NCBI RefSeq assembly: GCF_011758655.1
Contig: NZ_JAAMPA010000001.1
Location: 2,108,001 to 2,172,000 of the forward strand
DNA: 64,000 bases
Reading direction: 5' to 3'
Source: Modestobacter marinus
Lineage (GTDB): Bacteria; Actinomycetota; Actinomycetes; Mycobacteriales; Geodermatophilaceae
In this document: piece after piece, positions 1-9,328 of the stretch
Position numbering within the stretch: the first letter of the stretch is position 1
How the letters are laid out: each line of letters starts with the position of its first letter
The notes under the pieces: generated by a model
The model's database searches: none
What the model saw: the letters and a program-made list of their open reading frames with translations, nothing else
Told to the model about the DNA's origin: nothing
Translations under genes and position numbers: made by a program

Positions 1-281
1 CCCTCTTCATGCGGCTGCCGAAGCTCTCCGGCTTCAAGAACAACAACAAGGTCGTCTTCCAGGTCGTGAACCTGGACCGGATCGCCTCCCTGTTCCCGCA
101 GGGCGGCACGATCAGCCCGGACACGCTGGCCGACGCCGGCGCCGTCCGTCGCGGTCAGCCGGTCAAGGTCCTCGGCACGGGCGAGCTCGGCGGCGTGAAG
201 GTCGACGTGCAGGCGCACGCGTTCTCCAAGTCCGCGGAGGAGAAGATCGGCGCTGCCGGGGGCAGCACCACCCAGATCTGA
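1..281 (+). CDS. rplO: 50S ribosomal protein L15, C-terminal part (5' end outside window)
   Basis: The first 281 bases encode the last 90-odd residues of ribosomal protein L15. The reading frame is open to the window edge and starts with Leu-Phe before MRLPKLSGFKN, the conserved L15 segment. The end (VDVQAHAFSKSAEEKI) is also typical of L15. L15 is a late-assembling large-subunit protein and the last gene of the spc operon before secY. The methionine at position 9 is internal, not a start. A strong terminator follows directly. Confidence 0.95.
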   Translation, partial: LFMRLPKLSGFKNNNKVVFQVVNLDRIASLFPQGGTISPDTLADAGAVRRGQPVKVLGTGELGGVKVDVQAHAFSKSAEEKIGAAGGSTTQI

Positions 282-288
282 CGAAGGA

Positions 289-350
289 CCCCCCTGTCCC
301 CCCGTCGCGAACTCACTTCGCGGCGGGGGAGCCCAGGGGGGCTTTTCTCT
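289..350 (+). terminator. Rho-independent-type terminator between rplO and secY
   Basis: An outer stem CCCCCCTG (289-296) pairs with CAGGGGGG (334-341). It encloses an inner 12-bp stem (300-311 with 317-328, one wobble pair) around a 5-nt loop. The structure is followed by CTTTTCTCT (342-350), an unusually clear U-tract for this genome. It lies just after the rplO stop and implies that secY has its own promoter. Confidence 0.75.
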
Positions 351-447
351 GTCCGGCCGCCGGCCGGAGCGCCACCTGACCGTCGTCCGCACGGTCTGCA
401 CCACCCCTCCGGGTGGGCGGGCCGACCGGGCGGCGGCCTGACGTTGA

Positions 448-453
448 TAGCCT
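448..453 (+). promoter_or_regulatory. Possible -10 element upstream of secY
   Basis: TAGCCT fits the TANNNT -10 pattern seen before several genes in this window. It lies 25 nt upstream of the secY GTG, leaving room for the ribosome site GGGGAGGG at 468-475. No convincing -35 was found. The call rests mainly on the terminator upstream, which demands a promoter somewhere in 351-478. Confidence 0.3.
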
Positions 454-478
454 CATACGACCTACTCGGGGAGGGCAC

Positions 479-1789
479 GTGCTGCAGGCGTTCGCCGCGG
501 CGTTCCGGACGCCAGATCTCCGGCGCAAGCTGCTGTTCTCCCTGGCGGTGATCGCCGTCTACCGGCTCGGCGCCAGCATCCCCGGGCCAGGGGTCTCGAC
601 CGAGGCGATCAACAGCTGTCTGGACCTGGCTGCGGCCTCCGACCAGCGCGACGTCTACTCGCTGGTCAACCTGTTCTCCGGTGGGGCGCTGTTGCGGCTC
701 TCCGTCTTCGCGCTCGGCATCATGCCGTACATCACCGCGAGCATCATCGTCCAGCTGCTGGTCGTGGTCATCCCACGGTTCGAGCAGCTGAAGAAGGAAG
801 GGCAGTCGGGTCAGGCGAAACTGACCCAGTACACCCGGTACCTGACGATCGCCCTCGCCGTCCTGCAGAGCACCGGGATCATCGCCCTCGCCCGCAGCGG
901 CCAGCTGTTCCCGAACTGTCCGCAGGACATCATCCCGTCGGACTCCGTCTGGACGACGGTCGTCCTCGTCATCACGCTGACCGCCGGCACGGCCGTCATC
1001 ATGTGGCTGGGCGAGCTCCTCACCGAGAAGGGGATCGGCAACGGCATGTCCGTGCTGATCTTCACCTCGATCGCGGCCCGGATCCCCGCCGAGGGCGGCG
1101 CCATCCTGCAGACCCGCGGGGCGTTCATCTTCGCCGTGGTCTGCCTCTTCGCCCTGGTGGTCATCGCCTCGGTCGTCTACGTCGAGCAGGCGCAGCGCCG
1201 CATCCCGGTGCAGTACGCCAAGCGGATGGTCGGCCGCCGGATGTACGGCGGCACGTCGACCTACCTGCCGCTGAAGGTGAACCAGGCCGGCGTCATCCCG
1301 GTCATCTTCGCCTCCTCGCTGCTGTACCTGCCGCAGCTGCTCAGCCAGCTGCAGAGCGACTCGAGCGGCCCGGTCCGCCGGTTCTTCGAGAACTACGTGA
1401 TCAACCAGAGCAGCCCGGTGCACATCGCCATCTACTTCGGGCTCATCATCTTCTTCACGTACTTCTACGTGTCGATCACGTTCAACCCCGAAGAGCGGGC
1501 CGACGACATGAAGCGCTACGGCGGCTTCATCCCGGGCATCCGACCGGGCCGGCCCACGGCGGAGTACCTGCAGTACGTGCTGTCGCGGATCACCCTGCCG
1601 GGGTCCATCTACCTCGGGCTGGTGGCAGTGCTGCCCAACCTGTTCCTCTCGATCACCCAAGAGGGGCAGAACCAGAACTTCCCGTTCGGCGGGACCGCGG
1701 TGCTGATCATGGTGGGAGTGGGCTTGGAGACGGTGAAGCAGATCGAGACGCAGCTCAACCAGCGCAGCTACGAAGGGTTCCTCCGCTGA
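479..1789 (+). CDS. secY: Preprotein translocase subunit SecY
   Basis: SecY is the channel subunit of the SecYEG translocon in the cytoplasmic membrane. The 436-residue product has ten hydrophobic segments and typical SecY stretches such as [11 protein letters not shown] near the N-terminus, [17 protein letters not shown] in TM2-3 and [13 protein letters not shown] in the cytoplasmic loop before the last helices. The GTG at 479 is chosen because GGGGAGGG lies 4-10 nt upstream and [17 protein letters not shown] is the normal family start. The stop overlaps the adk start by one base (TGATG), so adk is translationally coupled. Order rplO-secY-adk-map is the standard actinobacterial one. Confidence 0.97.
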   Translation: MLQAFAAAFRTPDLRRKLLFSLAVIAVYRLGASIPGPGVSTEAINSCLDLAAASDQRDVYSLVNLFSGGALLRLSVFALGIMPYITASIIVQLLVVVIPRFEQLKKEGQSGQAKLTQYTRYLTIALAVLQSTGIIALARSGQLFPNCPQDIIPSDSVWTTVVLVITLTAGTAVIMWLGELLTEKGIGNGMSVLIFTSIAARIPAEGGAILQTRGAFIFAVVCLFALVVIASVVYVEQAQRRIPVQYAKRMVGRRMYGGTSTYLPLKVNQAGVIPVIFASSLLYLPQLLSQLQSDSSGPVRRFFENYVINQSSPVHIAIYFGLIIFFTYFYVSITFNPEERADDMKRYGGFIPGIRPGRPTAEYLQYVLSRITLPGSIYLGLVAVLPNLFLSITQEGQNQNFPFGGTAVLIMVGVGLETVKQIETQLNQRSYEGFLR

Positions 1790-2424
1790 TGCGCGTCGTG
1801 CTGCTCGGCCCTCCCGGCGCCGGCAAGGGAACGCAGGCGCAGGTGATCGCCGCGCGGCTGGGCGTCCCCGCCATCTCCACGGGTGAGATCTTCCGGGCCA
1901 ACGTCAGCGGCGAGACCGAGCTCGGTCAGCAGGCGAAGGTCTACATGGACGCCGGCGACCTGGTGCCTGACGAGATCACCGTCGCGATGGTCTCCGACCG
2001 GCTGGCCGAACCGGACGCGAAGGTCGGGTTCCTGCTCGACGGTTTCCCGCGCACCATCGCCCAGGCGGAGCAGCTGCGCGACTCGCTCGCCGAGATGGGC
2101 CATGCGCTCGACCGGTGCCTCGAACTGGTCGTCGACGAGGAGGAGCTGGTGCGCCGGCTCTCCGGTCGCCGGATGCTGGTCGACGGTGTGTGGGTGCAGC
2201 GCGACGACGACAAGCCCGAGACGGTCCGCCACCGGCTGGAGGTCTACCGGGAGCAGACGGCCCCGCTGTCGGGCTTCTACGCCGAGGCCGGGCTGCTGAG
2301 CCAGATCGACGCCATCGGTGAGATCGACGAGGTCACCCGCCGGGCGCTCGAGGCGCTCGGCGCGGAGCACGTACTGGACGACGAGCCGGGCGACGACCCG
2401 GCCAACGGCCCGACCGGGGTCTGA
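1789..2424 (+). CDS. adk: Adenylate kinase
   Basis: Adk interconverts ATP+AMP and 2 ADP. The 211-residue product opens with the P-loop GPPGAGKGT (residues 7-15) and carries the AMP-site DGFPRT and the LID-flanking GRRM and TVRHRL segments. The LID is short and lacks the four-Cys zinc site of long bacterial forms, resembling the short-LID mycobacterial enzyme. The C-terminus adds an acidic tail ([11 protein letters not shown]) beyond the usual fold. Translation starts inside the secY stop (TGATG). Confidence 0.96.
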   Translation: MRVVLLGPPGAGKGTQAQVIAARLGVPAISTGEIFRANVSGETELGQQAKVYMDAGDLVPDEITVAMVSDRLAEPDAKVGFLLDGFPRTIAQAEQLRDSLAEMGHALDRCLELVVDEEELVRRLSGRRMLVDGVWVQRDDDKPETVRHRLEVYREQTAPLSGFYAEAGLLSQIDAIGEIDEVTRRALEALGAEHVLDDEPGDDPANGPTGV

Positions 2425-2505
2425 GACGGCGGGGCTGCGGTGCACGGTGACCGCGGGTCTGCGCTCCTCGCCCGGCTGCCGCTGCTGGCGAAGTGGAGTG
2501 GACGC

Positions 2506-3309
2506 ATGATCCAGATCAAGACGGCGCACGAGATCGAGCTGATGCGCGCCTCCGGGCTCGTCACCGCAGGCGCGCTCAAGGCGGTCCGGGCGGCGGTGCG
2601 GCCGGGGGTCACCACCGGTGAGCTCGACGCCATCGCCGAGGACCACATCCGGTCGGCGGGGGCGGTCCCGAACTTCCTGGGCTACCACGGGTTCACCGGC
2701 ACCATCTGCGCCTCGATCAACGACGAGGTCGTGCACGGGATCCCGAACCCGGACCGCACGTTGGCCGAGGGCGACAACATCTCGATCGACTGCGGGGCGA
2801 TCCTGCAGGGCTGGCACAGCGACTCGGCGATCACCGTGCCGGTGGGGGCGCCGTCGGCGGAGGACGCCGCCCTGCTGGAGGTCACCGAGCGGTCGATGTG
2901 GGCCGGGCTGGCGAAGGCCGTCGCCGGTGGCCGGCTCACCGACATCAGCCACGCGGTGGAGGAGTCGATCACCGCGCACGAGCACCGCTACGGGATCGTC
3001 GACCACTACGGCGGTCACGGCATCGGCACCGAGATGCACCAGGACCCGCACGTGCTCAACTACGGGCGCCCGGGCCGCGGCCCGAAGCTGGTCCCGGGGC
3101 TCGCACTGGCCATCGAGCCGATGGTCACCGTGGGCGACCCGGCCACCGTGGAGCTCGAGGACGGCTGGACGGTCGTCACCAAGGACGGCTCGCGCGCCGC
3201 GCACTTCGAGCACAGCGTCGCCATCACGCCCGAGGGCCCGTGGGTCCTCACGGCGGAGGACGGCGGCGCGGCCGGACTGGCGCCCTTCGGGGTCACCGCC
3301 CGCCAGTAG
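2506..3309 (+). CDS. map: Type I methionine aminopeptidase
   Basis: This enzyme removes N-terminal methionine from new proteins. The 267-residue product has the five metal-ligand regions of type I MetAPs in order: the first Asp in [17 protein letters not shown], a second Asp in the same stretch, His in [13 protein letters not shown], Glu in AIEPMV and Glu in [14 protein letters not shown] 2506 gives the usual start [14 protein letters not shown]. An upstream in-frame GTG at 2440 would add a non-conserved peptide. It follows adk by 81 nt, in the order adk-map-infA. Confidence 0.95.
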   Translation: MIQIKTAHEIELMRASGLVTAGALKAVRAAVRPGVTTGELDAIAEDHIRSAGAVPNFLGYHGFTGTICASINDEVVHGIPNPDRTLAEGDNISIDCGAILQGWHSDSAITVPVGAPSAEDAALLEVTERSMWAGLAKAVAGGRLTDISHAVEESITAHEHRYGIVDHYGGHGIGTEMHQDPHVLNYGRPGRGPKLVPGLALAIEPMVTVGDPATVELEDGWTVVTKDGSRAAHFEHSVAITPEGPWVLTAEDGGAAGLAPFGVTARQ

Positions 3310-3400
3310 CGGGGGCGGCCTCCCGGCGGAGCGGGTCCCTGGCCCGTTGCCGTCGGGTGCGGGACGGACCGGCGGGAGGGCTCTGTCACCTCGCCCCGGG

Positions 3401-3430
3401 TTGGAGTGTCGCAGCTGCTGGGAGTACAGT
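3401..3430 (+). promoter_or_regulatory. Candidate promoter for the infA-rpmJ-rpsM block
   Basis: TTGGAG (3401-3406) and TACAGT (3425-3430) are separated by 18 nt, a good sigma-70-type match in a 307-nt gap. Start of transcription near 3438 would give a leader of roughly 180 nt before the infA GTG. The remainder of the gap (3310-3400, 3438-3599) shows no gene. Confidence 0.5.
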
Positions 3431-3616
3431 GGCCGATGGCGTTCGCGCCGTCCGTCGTCGTGCTGTGGCCGTACGCCGCCGGACGCCCTCAGTGAGGACG
3501 CCCGCACCACCGCACCCGACCTGGTCGGGTGCAGCCAGCAAGGAATCCCGCACGACCGCCCTGTCACTCCGGCATGGGCGCATGCAGTCCCGATCGAACG
3601 AGGAGGCCGTGTAGGC

Positions 3617-3838
3617 GTGGCTAAGAAGGACGGGGCCATCGAGGTCGAGGGTCGTGTCGTCGAGCCGCTGCCCAACGCGATGTTCCGGGTCGAACTGCAG
3701 AACGGGCACCGGGTGCTCGCCCACATCAGCGGCAAGATGCGGCAGCACTACATCCGGATCCTGCCCGAGGACCGCGTGGTCGTGGAGCTCTCGCCCTACG
3801 ACCTGACCCGCGGCCGCATCGTCTACCGCTACAAGTAA
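3617..3838 (+). CDS. infA: Translation initiation factor IF-1
   Basis: IF-1 is a 73-residue OB-fold protein that occupies the ribosomal A site during initiation. The product begins [20 protein letters not shown] and ends GRIVYRYK, essentially the full conserved protein. The GTG start at 3617 is set by AGGAGG at 3601-3606 and by the conserved N-terminus; upstream in-frame codons are not conserved. rpmJ follows at 73 nt. Confidence 0.97.
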   Translation: MAKKDGAIEVEGRVVEPLPNAMFRVELQNGHRVLAHISGKMRQHYIRILPEDRVVVELSPYDLTRGRIVYRYK

Positions 3839-3910
3839 CCCGCTGCCGGTCCGGGTCCCCACGTGGGTCCGGGGGTCGGCGCACGATCTACAGGAATGAG
3901 GGCGGCACCG

Positions 3911-4024
3911 GTGAAGGTCCAGCCGTCGGTGAAGAAGATCTGTGACAAGTGCAAGGTGATCCGCCGGCACGGCCGGGTCATGGTCATCTGCGAGAACGCC
4001 CGGCACAAGCAGCGCCAGGGCTGA
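3911..4024 (+). CDS. rpmJ: 50S ribosomal protein L36, zinc-binding form
   Basis: A 37-residue protein [14 protein letters not shown]... of the large subunit. Cys11, Cys14, Cys27 and His32 form the zinc ribbon, so this is the zinc-containing (C+) paralogue. The GTG at 3911 matches the universal L36 start. An in-frame ATG at 3896 would add five residues (MRAAP) that are not typical. It precedes rpsM by 14 nt. Confidence 0.95.
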   Translation: MKVQPSVKKICDKCKVIRRHGRVMVICENARHKQRQG

Positions 4025-4038
4025 GGGAGTACCTGACA

Positions 4039-4413
4039 ATGGCACGACTTGCTGGCGTCGACCTTCCCCGCGAGAAGCGGATGGAGATCGCGCTCACCTA
4101 CATCTACGGGATCGGGCCGACCTCGGCCAAGGCGACCCTGGCCGCGACGGGCGTCAGCCCGGACCTGCGGGCCAAGGACCTGACCGACGAGGACCTGCTC
4201 AAGCTGCGCGACTACATCGACGAGCACTTCCGCGTCGAGGGTGACCTGCGCCGCGAGGTGGCCGCCGACATCCGCCGCAAGGTGGAGATCGGCTGCTACC
4301 AGGGTCTGCGGCACCGCCGCGGCCTGCCGGTGCACGGGCAGCGCACCAAGACGAACGCGCGCTCGAGCAAGGGCCCGCGCAAGACCATCGCGGGCAAGAA
4401 GAAGGCCCGCTGA
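4039..4413 (+). CDS. rpsM: 30S ribosomal protein S13
   Basis: S13 lies in the head of the small subunit and contacts the P-site tRNA and L5. The 124-residue product starts [21 protein letters not shown], contains the helix-two-turn-helix segment and ends in the basic tail [17 protein letters not shown] that reaches the tRNA. Length is normal for the family. It belongs to the infA-rpmJ-rpsM-rpsK-rpsD run. Confidence 0.97.
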   Translation: MARLAGVDLPREKRMEIALTYIYGIGPTSAKATLAATGVSPDLRAKDLTDEDLLKLRDYIDEHFRVEGDLRREVAADIRRKVEIGCYQGLRHRRGLPVHGQRTKTNARSSKGPRKTIAGKKKAR

Positions 4414-4425
4414 TCCCAGCACGTC

Positions 4426-4468
4426 GGCGCACCGTCGCGGGTCCGTAGGGCCGGACCGGCGGTGCGCC
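4426..4468 (+). other. Two-stem hairpin between rpsM and rpsK
   Basis: GGCGCACCG (4426-4434) is complementary to CGGTGCGCC (4460-4468). Inside it GGTCC (4440-4444) pairs with GGACC (4453-4457). It lies in the 128-nt gap before rpsK with no U-tract. It could be an RNA processing or attenuation element, or incidental pairing in GC-rich DNA. Confidence 0.35.
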
Positions 4469-4541
4469 TGAGCACGACCGCCCCCTCGGCTAGGACCGGG
4501 TGGGCGACCAGGCCACGAACACAGACTCAGACCGGAGAGAG

Positions 4542-4949
4542 ATGCCTCCCAGGGCTCGCGCGGCAGCTGGCACCAAGAAGGTGCGCCGCAAGGAGAAGAA
4601 GAACGTCGCCCACGGCGCGGCGCACATCAAGAGCACCTTCAACAACACGATCGTGTCGATCACCGACCCCACGGGCAACGTGATCAGCTGGGCCTCGGCC
4701 GGCCACGTCGGGTTCAAGGGCTCCCGCAAGTCCACGCCGTTCGCGGCGCAGATGGCTGCGGAGAACGCTGCCCGCAAGGCGCAGGAGCACGGCATGCGCA
4801 AGGTCGACGTCTTCGTGAAGGGCCCGGGCTCCGGTCGGGAGACCGCGATCCGCTCCCTGCAGGCCACCGGCCTCGAGGTCGGGCAGATCCAGGACGTGAC
4901 GCCGCAGCCGCACAACGGCTGCCGCCCCAAGAAGCGCCGCCGGGTCTGA
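4542..4949 (+). CDS. rpsK: 30S ribosomal protein S11
   Basis: S11 forms part of the platform of the small subunit. The 135-residue product has [19 protein letters not shown] at the start of the fold and ends [18 protein letters not shown], the canonical S11 tail. ATG 4542 gives the normal N-terminus [17 protein letters not shown] and follows GGAGAGAG; an in-frame upstream GTG at 4500 is rejected. rpsD follows after 33 nt. Confidence 0.97.
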   Translation: MPPRARAAAGTKKVRRKEKKNVAHGAAHIKSTFNNTIVSITDPTGNVISWASAGHVGFKGSRKSTPFAAQMAAENAARKAQEHGMRKVDVFVKGPGSGRETAIRSLQATGLEVGQIQDVTPQPHNGCRPKKRRRV

Positions 4950-4982
4950 CCGGTCACTGACGAGACGAAGAGGTAGATACAC

Positions 4983-5609
4983 GTGGCCCGTTACACCGGA
5001 GCCGATTGCCGCCTGTGCCGGCGCGAGAAGATGAAGCTGTTCCTCAAGGGCAGCAAGTGCGAGTCCGCGAAGTGCCCGATCGAGATCCGGCCGTACCCGC
5101 CGGGCGAGCACGGCCGCGGTCGCAGCAAGGACAGCGAGTACCTGCTCCAGCTCCGCGAGAAGCAGAAGGCCCGCCGCATCTACGGCGTGCTGGAGAAGCA
5201 GTTCCGCGGTTACTACGAGGAGGCGAACAAGAAGTCGGGCAAGACCGGTGAGGTCCTGCTGCAGATCCTCGAGTCCCGCCTCGACAACGTGGTCTACCGG
5301 GCCGGCTTCGCCGAGTCCCGCGACATGGCCCGCCAGCTGGTGCGCCACGGTCACATCAAGGTCAACGGCCGCAAGGTCGACATCCCGTCCTACCGGGTGA
5401 GCGCCAACGACATCCTCGAGGTGGCTGCGAAGTCCGCCGAGATGGTGCCGTTCCAGCTCGCCCAGGCGAAGGCCGGCTCCCGGCCGGTCCCGCCGTGGCT
5501 GGAGGTCATCTCCTCGCAGCTGAAGGTGTTGGTCCACAACATCCCGGCGCGCCAGGTGATCGACACCCCCGTCCAGGAGCAGCTGATCGTCGAGCTCTAC
5601 TCCAAGTGA
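4983..5609 (+). CDS. rpsD: 30S ribosomal protein S4, zinc-binding form
   Basis: S4 is a primary 16S rRNA binder and often an autogenous regulator. The 208-residue product starts MARYTGADCRLCRREK; Cys9, Cys12, Cys26 and Cys31 make the zinc site of the C+ variant. An S4-type RNA-binding domain follows (LESRLDNVVYRAGFAESRDMARQLVRHGHI). GTG 4983 is the start, preceded by GAAGAGG. In E. coli S4 represses the alpha operon; whether that holds here cannot be read from the sequence. Confidence 0.97.
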   Translation: MARYTGADCRLCRREKMKLFLKGSKCESAKCPIEIRPYPPGEHGRGRSKDSEYLLQLREKQKARRIYGVLEKQFRGYYEEANKKSGKTGEVLLQILESRLDNVVYRAGFAESRDMARQLVRHGHIKVNGRKVDIPSYRVSANDILEVAAKSAEMVPFQLAQAKAGSRPVPPWLEVISSQLKVLVHNIPARQVIDTPVQEQLIVELYSK

Positions 5610-5616
5610 CCCACCT

Positions 5617-5649
5617 CCTCACCCCCACCGCCCTGCGGTGGGGGTGAGG
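5617..5649 (+). terminator. Perfect 15-bp hairpin after rpsD
   Basis: The stem CCTCACCCCCACCGC (5617-5631) is exactly complementary to 5635-5649 around a 3-nt loop. It begins 8 nt after the rpsD stop. There is no U-tract, as is common in high-G+C actinobacteria. It probably terminates or attenuates transcription before rpoA. Confidence 0.65.
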
Positions 5650-5768
5650 GTGCGGGACAGCACCACACAGCACGACGGCGGAGCGGGTGGACCGATGTCC
5701 GCCCCGCCGGCACCACCTCCCTCACGGCGTCATATGGCGGTCGCCGGAGGACACGAAGGAGAACCACC

Positions 5769-6836
5769 ATGCTCATCGCACAGCGTCCGACCCTCGCCGA
5801 GGAGACCATCGACGCCCAGCGCTCGCGGTTCGTCATCGAGCCGCTCGAGCCGGGTTTCGGCTACACCCTCGGCAACTCGCTGCGTCGCACCCTGCTGTCC
5901 TCGATCCCCGGCGCTGCTGTCACCAGCATCCGGATCGAGGGCACCCTGCACGAGTTCACCACCGTGCCGGGCGTCAAGGAGGACGTCACCGAGATCATCC
6001 TGAACCTCAAGGGCCTCGTGGTCAGCTCCGACTCCGACGAGCCGGTGACCATGTACCTGCGCAAGCAGGGCCCCGGTGAGGTCACGGCGGCCGACATCGC
6101 CCCGCCGGCCGGTGTCGAGGTGCACAACCCCGACCTGCACATCGCCACCCTGAACGCCAAGGGCCGGCTCGAGATCGAGCTGGTCGTCGAGCGCGGTCGC
6201 GGCTACGTGCCGGCCACCCAGAACAAGCAGCCCGGCCAGGAGATCGGCCGCATCCCCGTCGACTCCATCTACTCGCCGGTGCTCAAGGTGACCTACGCCG
6301 TCGAGGCGACCCGCGTCGAGCAGCGCACCGACTTCGACCGCCTCGTGGTCGACGTCGAGACCAAGCCGTCGATGGAGCCCCGCGACGCCATCGCCAGCGC
6401 CGGTTCGACCCTGGTCGAGCTCTTCGGCCTGCTGCGCGAGCTCAACGTCGACGCCGAGGGCATCGAGGTCGGGCCCAGCCCGGCCGAGGCCGCGGACATC
6501 GCGAACTTCTCGATGCCGATCGAGGACATGGACCTCACCGTCCGGTCCTACAACTGCCTCAAGCGCGAGGGCGTGCACACCGTCGGTGAGCTCGTCACCC
6601 GCTCCGAGGCCGACCTGCTCGACATCCGCAACTTCGGTGCGAAGTCGATCGACGAGGTCAAGCTCAAGCTCGCCGCGATGGGCCTGGCGCTCAAGGACAG
6701 CCCGCCTGGGTTCGTCCCCTCGTCGGTGGAGAGCTACGACGAGGGCTACGAGACCGACGCCTACCAGGGCGACGCGGCCTTCGGTGACCCGGCCCAGTAC
6801 GACGAGGGCAGCTTCCAGGAGACCGAGCAGCTCTGA
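5769..6836 (+). CDS. rpoA: DNA-directed RNA polymerase subunit alpha
   Basis: The 355-residue alpha subunit nucleates RNA polymerase assembly. The N-terminal domain (about 1-235) includes the assembly motif [20 protein letters not shown]. The C-terminal domain (about 255-325) includes [20 protein letters not shown] and [14 protein letters not shown], which contact DNA and activators. An acidic tail follows ([17 protein letters not shown]). AAGGAG lies just upstream of ATG 5769. It sits between rpsD and rplQ as in most actinobacteria. Confidence 0.97.
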   Translation: MLIAQRPTLAEETIDAQRSRFVIEPLEPGFGYTLGNSLRRTLLSSIPGAAVTSIRIEGTLHEFTTVPGVKEDVTEIILNLKGLVVSSDSDEPVTMYLRKQGPGEVTAADIAPPAGVEVHNPDLHIATLNAKGRLEIELVVERGRGYVPATQNKQPGQEIGRIPVDSIYSPVLKVTYAVEATRVEQRTDFDRLVVDVETKPSMEPRDAIASAGSTLVELFGLLRELNVDAEGIEVGPSPAEAADIANFSMPIEDMDLTVRSYNCLKREGVHTVGELVTRSEADLLDIRNFGAKSIDEVKLKLAAMGLALKDSPPGFVPSSVESYDEGYETDAYQGDAAFGDPAQYDEGSFQETEQL

Positions 6837-6841
6837 CAGAC

Positions 6842-6873
6842 GGACCCTGCCGCCCCCCGGGGCGGCAGGGTCC
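6842..6873 (+). terminator. Perfect inverted repeat after rpoA
   Basis: GGACCCTGCCGCCCC (6842-6856) is complementary to 6859-6873; the real loop would open to about four bases. It starts 5 nt after the rpoA stop. No U-tract follows. It likely acts as a terminator or an RNA end-stabilising element before rplQ. Confidence 0.6.
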
Positions 6874-6964
6874 CGCCGGGTCCGGCACCGCCGGCACCGG
6901 AGCACCACCCATCAGTGAACGCGCGGCTCGCAGGGACCCCCCGGCGGCCTGAGGAAGGACCGAC

Positions 6965-7678
6965 ATGCCCACCCCCACCAAGGGCCCCCGTCTCGGCGGG
7001 TCCCCCGCGCACGAGCGGCTGATGCTGGCCAACCTGGCCACCTCGCTGTTCGAGCACGGACGGATCACGACCACCGAGACCAAGGCCAAGCGGCTCCGTC
7101 CGCTGGCCGAGAAGCTGGTCACCTTCGCCAAGCGCGGGGACCTGCACGCCCGTCGCCAGGTCATGACGACCATCCGGGACAAGGACGTCGTCCACCACCT
7201 GTTCGCCGAGATCGGCCCGCGCTTCGCCGACCGGCCCGGTGGCTACACGCGCATCGTGAAGGTCGGTCCCCGCAAGGGCGACAACGCTCCGATGGCGATC
7301 ATCGAGCTGGTCGAGGGCCAGACCGTGGCGCAGCAGGCCGTCGGCGAGGCCGAGCGCGCCCGTGGCACCCGGTTCGCCGCCGGCGCGGGTTCCTCCGCCG
7401 CCGCCGGTGAGGTCACCGCGGACGCCACCGACACCGACCAGTCCGCCGAGGCGGAAGAGGTCGTCACCGACGTCTTCGTGCCCGACGGCGAGCGTCAGGA
7501 CGACGGCGACGTCAGCCCGGAGCCGACGTCGGAGAACCTGGCCGTCGTCGACGACCCGACGCTGAGCCCGGACGTGGCCGCTGCGGCCGCTGCCGAGGTC
7601 GAGGCCGCGGAGATCAGTGACGCGGCGACCGCGGGTGCCCAGGCGCCCGGCGGCGAGCCGGCCACCGACCCGAAGTGA
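6965..7678 (+). CDS. rplQ: 50S ribosomal protein L17 with long acidic C-terminal extension
   Basis: Residues 1-120 are a normal L17 ([52 protein letters not shown]). After that the 237-residue product continues with about 115 residues rich in Ala, Glu, Asp and Thr. Such low-complexity extensions occur on L17 in other actinobacteria; their role is not known. Start ATG 6965 follows GAGGAAGG. This is the last gene of the rpsD-rpoA-rplQ block and is followed by strong hairpins. Confidence 0.95.
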   Translation: MPTPTKGPRLGGSPAHERLMLANLATSLFEHGRITTTETKAKRLRPLAEKLVTFAKRGDLHARRQVMTTIRDKDVVHHLFAEIGPRFADRPGGYTRIVKVGPRKGDNAPMAIIELVEGQTVAQQAVGEAERARGTRFAAGAGSSAAAGEVTADATDTDQSAEAEEVVTDVFVPDGERQDDGDVSPEPTSENLAVVDDPTLSPDVAAAAAAEVEAAEISDAATAGAQAPGGEPATDPK

Positions 7679-7706
7679 GCTGAGACCGTCCCCGACGGTC
7701 CACCTC

Positions 7707-8552
7707 ATGCACGACGTGCACGCTGACGAGCCCGCCACCGATCCCGGTGGCGGGCTCGTCCGCGTCCGGCTGGGGATCTCCTACGACGGGTCGGCGCTGC
7801 ACGGCTGGGCACGTCAGCCCGGTCTGCGCACCGTCCAGGGCGAACTCGAACTGGCCCTGGCGACGGTGCTGCGGGTGGACGTGGACCTGACGGTGGCGGG
7901 CCGCACGGACGCCGGCGTGCACGCCACCGGGCAGGTCGCACACGCCGACCTCCCCAGGGACCTCTTCGCCGCGCACCAGGACCGGCTGCTGCGCCGGCTG
8001 CGGGGGGTGCTGTCGCCGGACATCGCCGTCACCTCGGCCGCGGAGGTCACGCCCGACTTCGACGCGCGGTTCTCCGCGCTGGCCCGGCACTACGCGTACC
8101 GGCTCACCGATGCCGACGCCGGCCCGCCGCCGCTGCGCCGGGCCGACACGGTCGGGTGGCCGCGCCGCCTGGACGTCGGTGCGATGCAGACCGCGGCGCG
8201 GCTGCTGCTCGGGCAGCAGGACTTCGCCGCCTTCTGCCGCCGGCGCGAGGGTGCGACGACGATCCGGACCCTGCTCGCCCTGGACGTCGAGCGGGACGGC
8301 GACCTGGTGGAGATCCGGGCCTCGGCCGACGCCTTCTGCCACTCGATGGTCCGCAGCCTGGTCGGGGCCCTGGGCGCCGTGGGGGAGGGGCGCCGGCCGC
8401 CGGAGTGGCCGTCGTCCCTGCTCGCCCGCACGGAGCGGGCCAACGACGTGCCGGTCGCGCCGGCCGGGGGACTGACGCTGCTGCGGGTCGACTACCCCGA
8501 CGACGCCGGCCTCGCGGCCCGGGCAGTGGTCACCCGGGCGAAGCGCAGCTGA
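7707..8552 (+). CDS. truA: tRNA pseudouridine(38-40) synthase
   Basis: TruA converts U38-U40 of tRNA anticodon arms to pseudouridine. The family motif [10 protein letters not shown] holds the catalytic Asp68 when ATG 7707 is used (281 residues). [17 protein letters not shown] is the usual N-terminal strand, so the first about 17 residues are extra and are encoded by the 7725-7760 hairpin. GTG 7716 is an alternative start; no ATG/GTG lies closer to the conserved part. The product is the standard partner of rplQ in actinobacteria. Confidence 0.93.
   Translation: MHDVHADEPATDPGGGLVRVRLGISYDGSALHGWARQPGLRTVQGELELALATVLRVDVDLTVAGRTDAGVHATGQVAHADLPRDLFAAHQDRLLRRLRGVLSPDIAVTSAAEVTPDFDARFSALARHYAYRLTDADAGPPPLRRADTVGWPRRLDVGAMQTAARLLLGQQDFAAFCRRREGATTIRTLLALDVERDGDLVEIRASADAFCHSMVRSLVGALGAVGEGRRPPEWPSSLLARTERANDVPVAPAGGLTLLRVDYPDDAGLAARAVVTRAKRS
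7725..7760 (+). terminator. Perfect 16-bp hairpin at the rplQ/truA boundary
   Basis: GACGAGCCCGCCACCG (7725-7740) is exactly complementary to 7745-7760 with loop ATCC. A smaller 7-bp hairpin (7684-7700) lies just upstream. By position this is the end of the ribosomal/rpoA transcription unit, yet it falls inside the first codons of truA as annotated from ATG 7707. Confidence 0.6.
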
Positions 8553-8604
8553 CCAGCCGCCGGCTCCACCGCAGGGCCGGGACCGCGAGGTCGGCGTCCG
8601 GTGG

Positions 8605-9270
8605 TCAGGGGAGGGCGGCGACGGCCTCGGCGACCGGGGTGTCACCGGAGAGCAGTTCGACGACGGCGCCGTCCTTCGGGTCGTCGAGCAGGGCCAGCAG
8701 CACGGCGGCGACGTCGTCGCGGGGCACCTCGCCGCGGTCGGTGGTGTGCTCGAGCCGGACCCGTCCGGTGCCCGGGTCGTCGGTCAGGCTGCCCGGCCGG
8801 ATCACCATGGGGGACAGGCCCTCGCGGGAGAGCACGTGCTCCTCGGCGGCCAGCTTGGCCCGCAGGTAGGCGACGAAGACCTCGTCCATGTCCTCGGGGA
8901 CGGCGTCACCGGCCACCGTCTCGACCCCGATGGAGGAGACCAGGAGGTAGGGGCGGACGCCGGCCGCGACCGCGGCCTCGGCCAGCAGCACGGCGGCGCC
9001 GCGGTCGACCGAGTCCTTGCGTGCGATGCCGCTGTCCGGGCCTCCACCGGCGGCGAAGACCACGGCGTCGGCGCCGGAGACGATCTCGGCGAGCTCCTCC
9101 ACCGAGGCCTGCTCCAGGTCCAGCACCACCGGCTGGACGCCGTCGGACTCCAGGTCGGCCTGGTGGTCGGGATTGCGGACGATGCCGACGGCGGTGTCCC
9201 CCCGTTGGCTCAGCAACCGGCCGAGGCGGCGGGCGATCTTCCCGTGGGCTCCTGCTGTGACGACGCGCAT
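8605..9270 (-). CDS. Atypical short-chain dehydrogenase (NAD(P)-binding, NmrA/YwnB-like)
   Basis: A 221-residue single Rossmann-fold protein. The N-terminus MRVVTAGAHGKIARRLGRLL replaces the classical glycine motif with the form found in NAD(P)H-binding epimerase-like SDRs; VVFAAGG and YLLVSSIGVET follow in the expected places. RPGSLTDDPGTGRV near residue 160 is typical of this group. The substrate is unknown. It is convergent with truA and lies before mobA on the same strand without overlap. Confidence 0.8.
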   Translation of the reverse strand: MRVVTAGAHGKIARRLGRLLSQRGDTAVGIVRNPDHQADLESDGVQPVVLDLEQASVEELAEIVSGADAVVFAAGGGPDSGIARKDSVDRGAAVLLAEAAVAAGVRPYLLVSSIGVETVAGDAVPEDMDEVFVAYLRAKLAAEEHVLSREGLSPMVIRPGSLTDDPGTGRVRLEHTTDRGEVPRDDVAAVLLALLDDPKDGAVVELLSGDTPVAEAVAALP

Positions 9271-9328
9271 GGCGAGGGCCTACCCGCCACGTGTGGTCCG
9301 CACGCAGGCGCCGGGCGTGGGGAACCGC

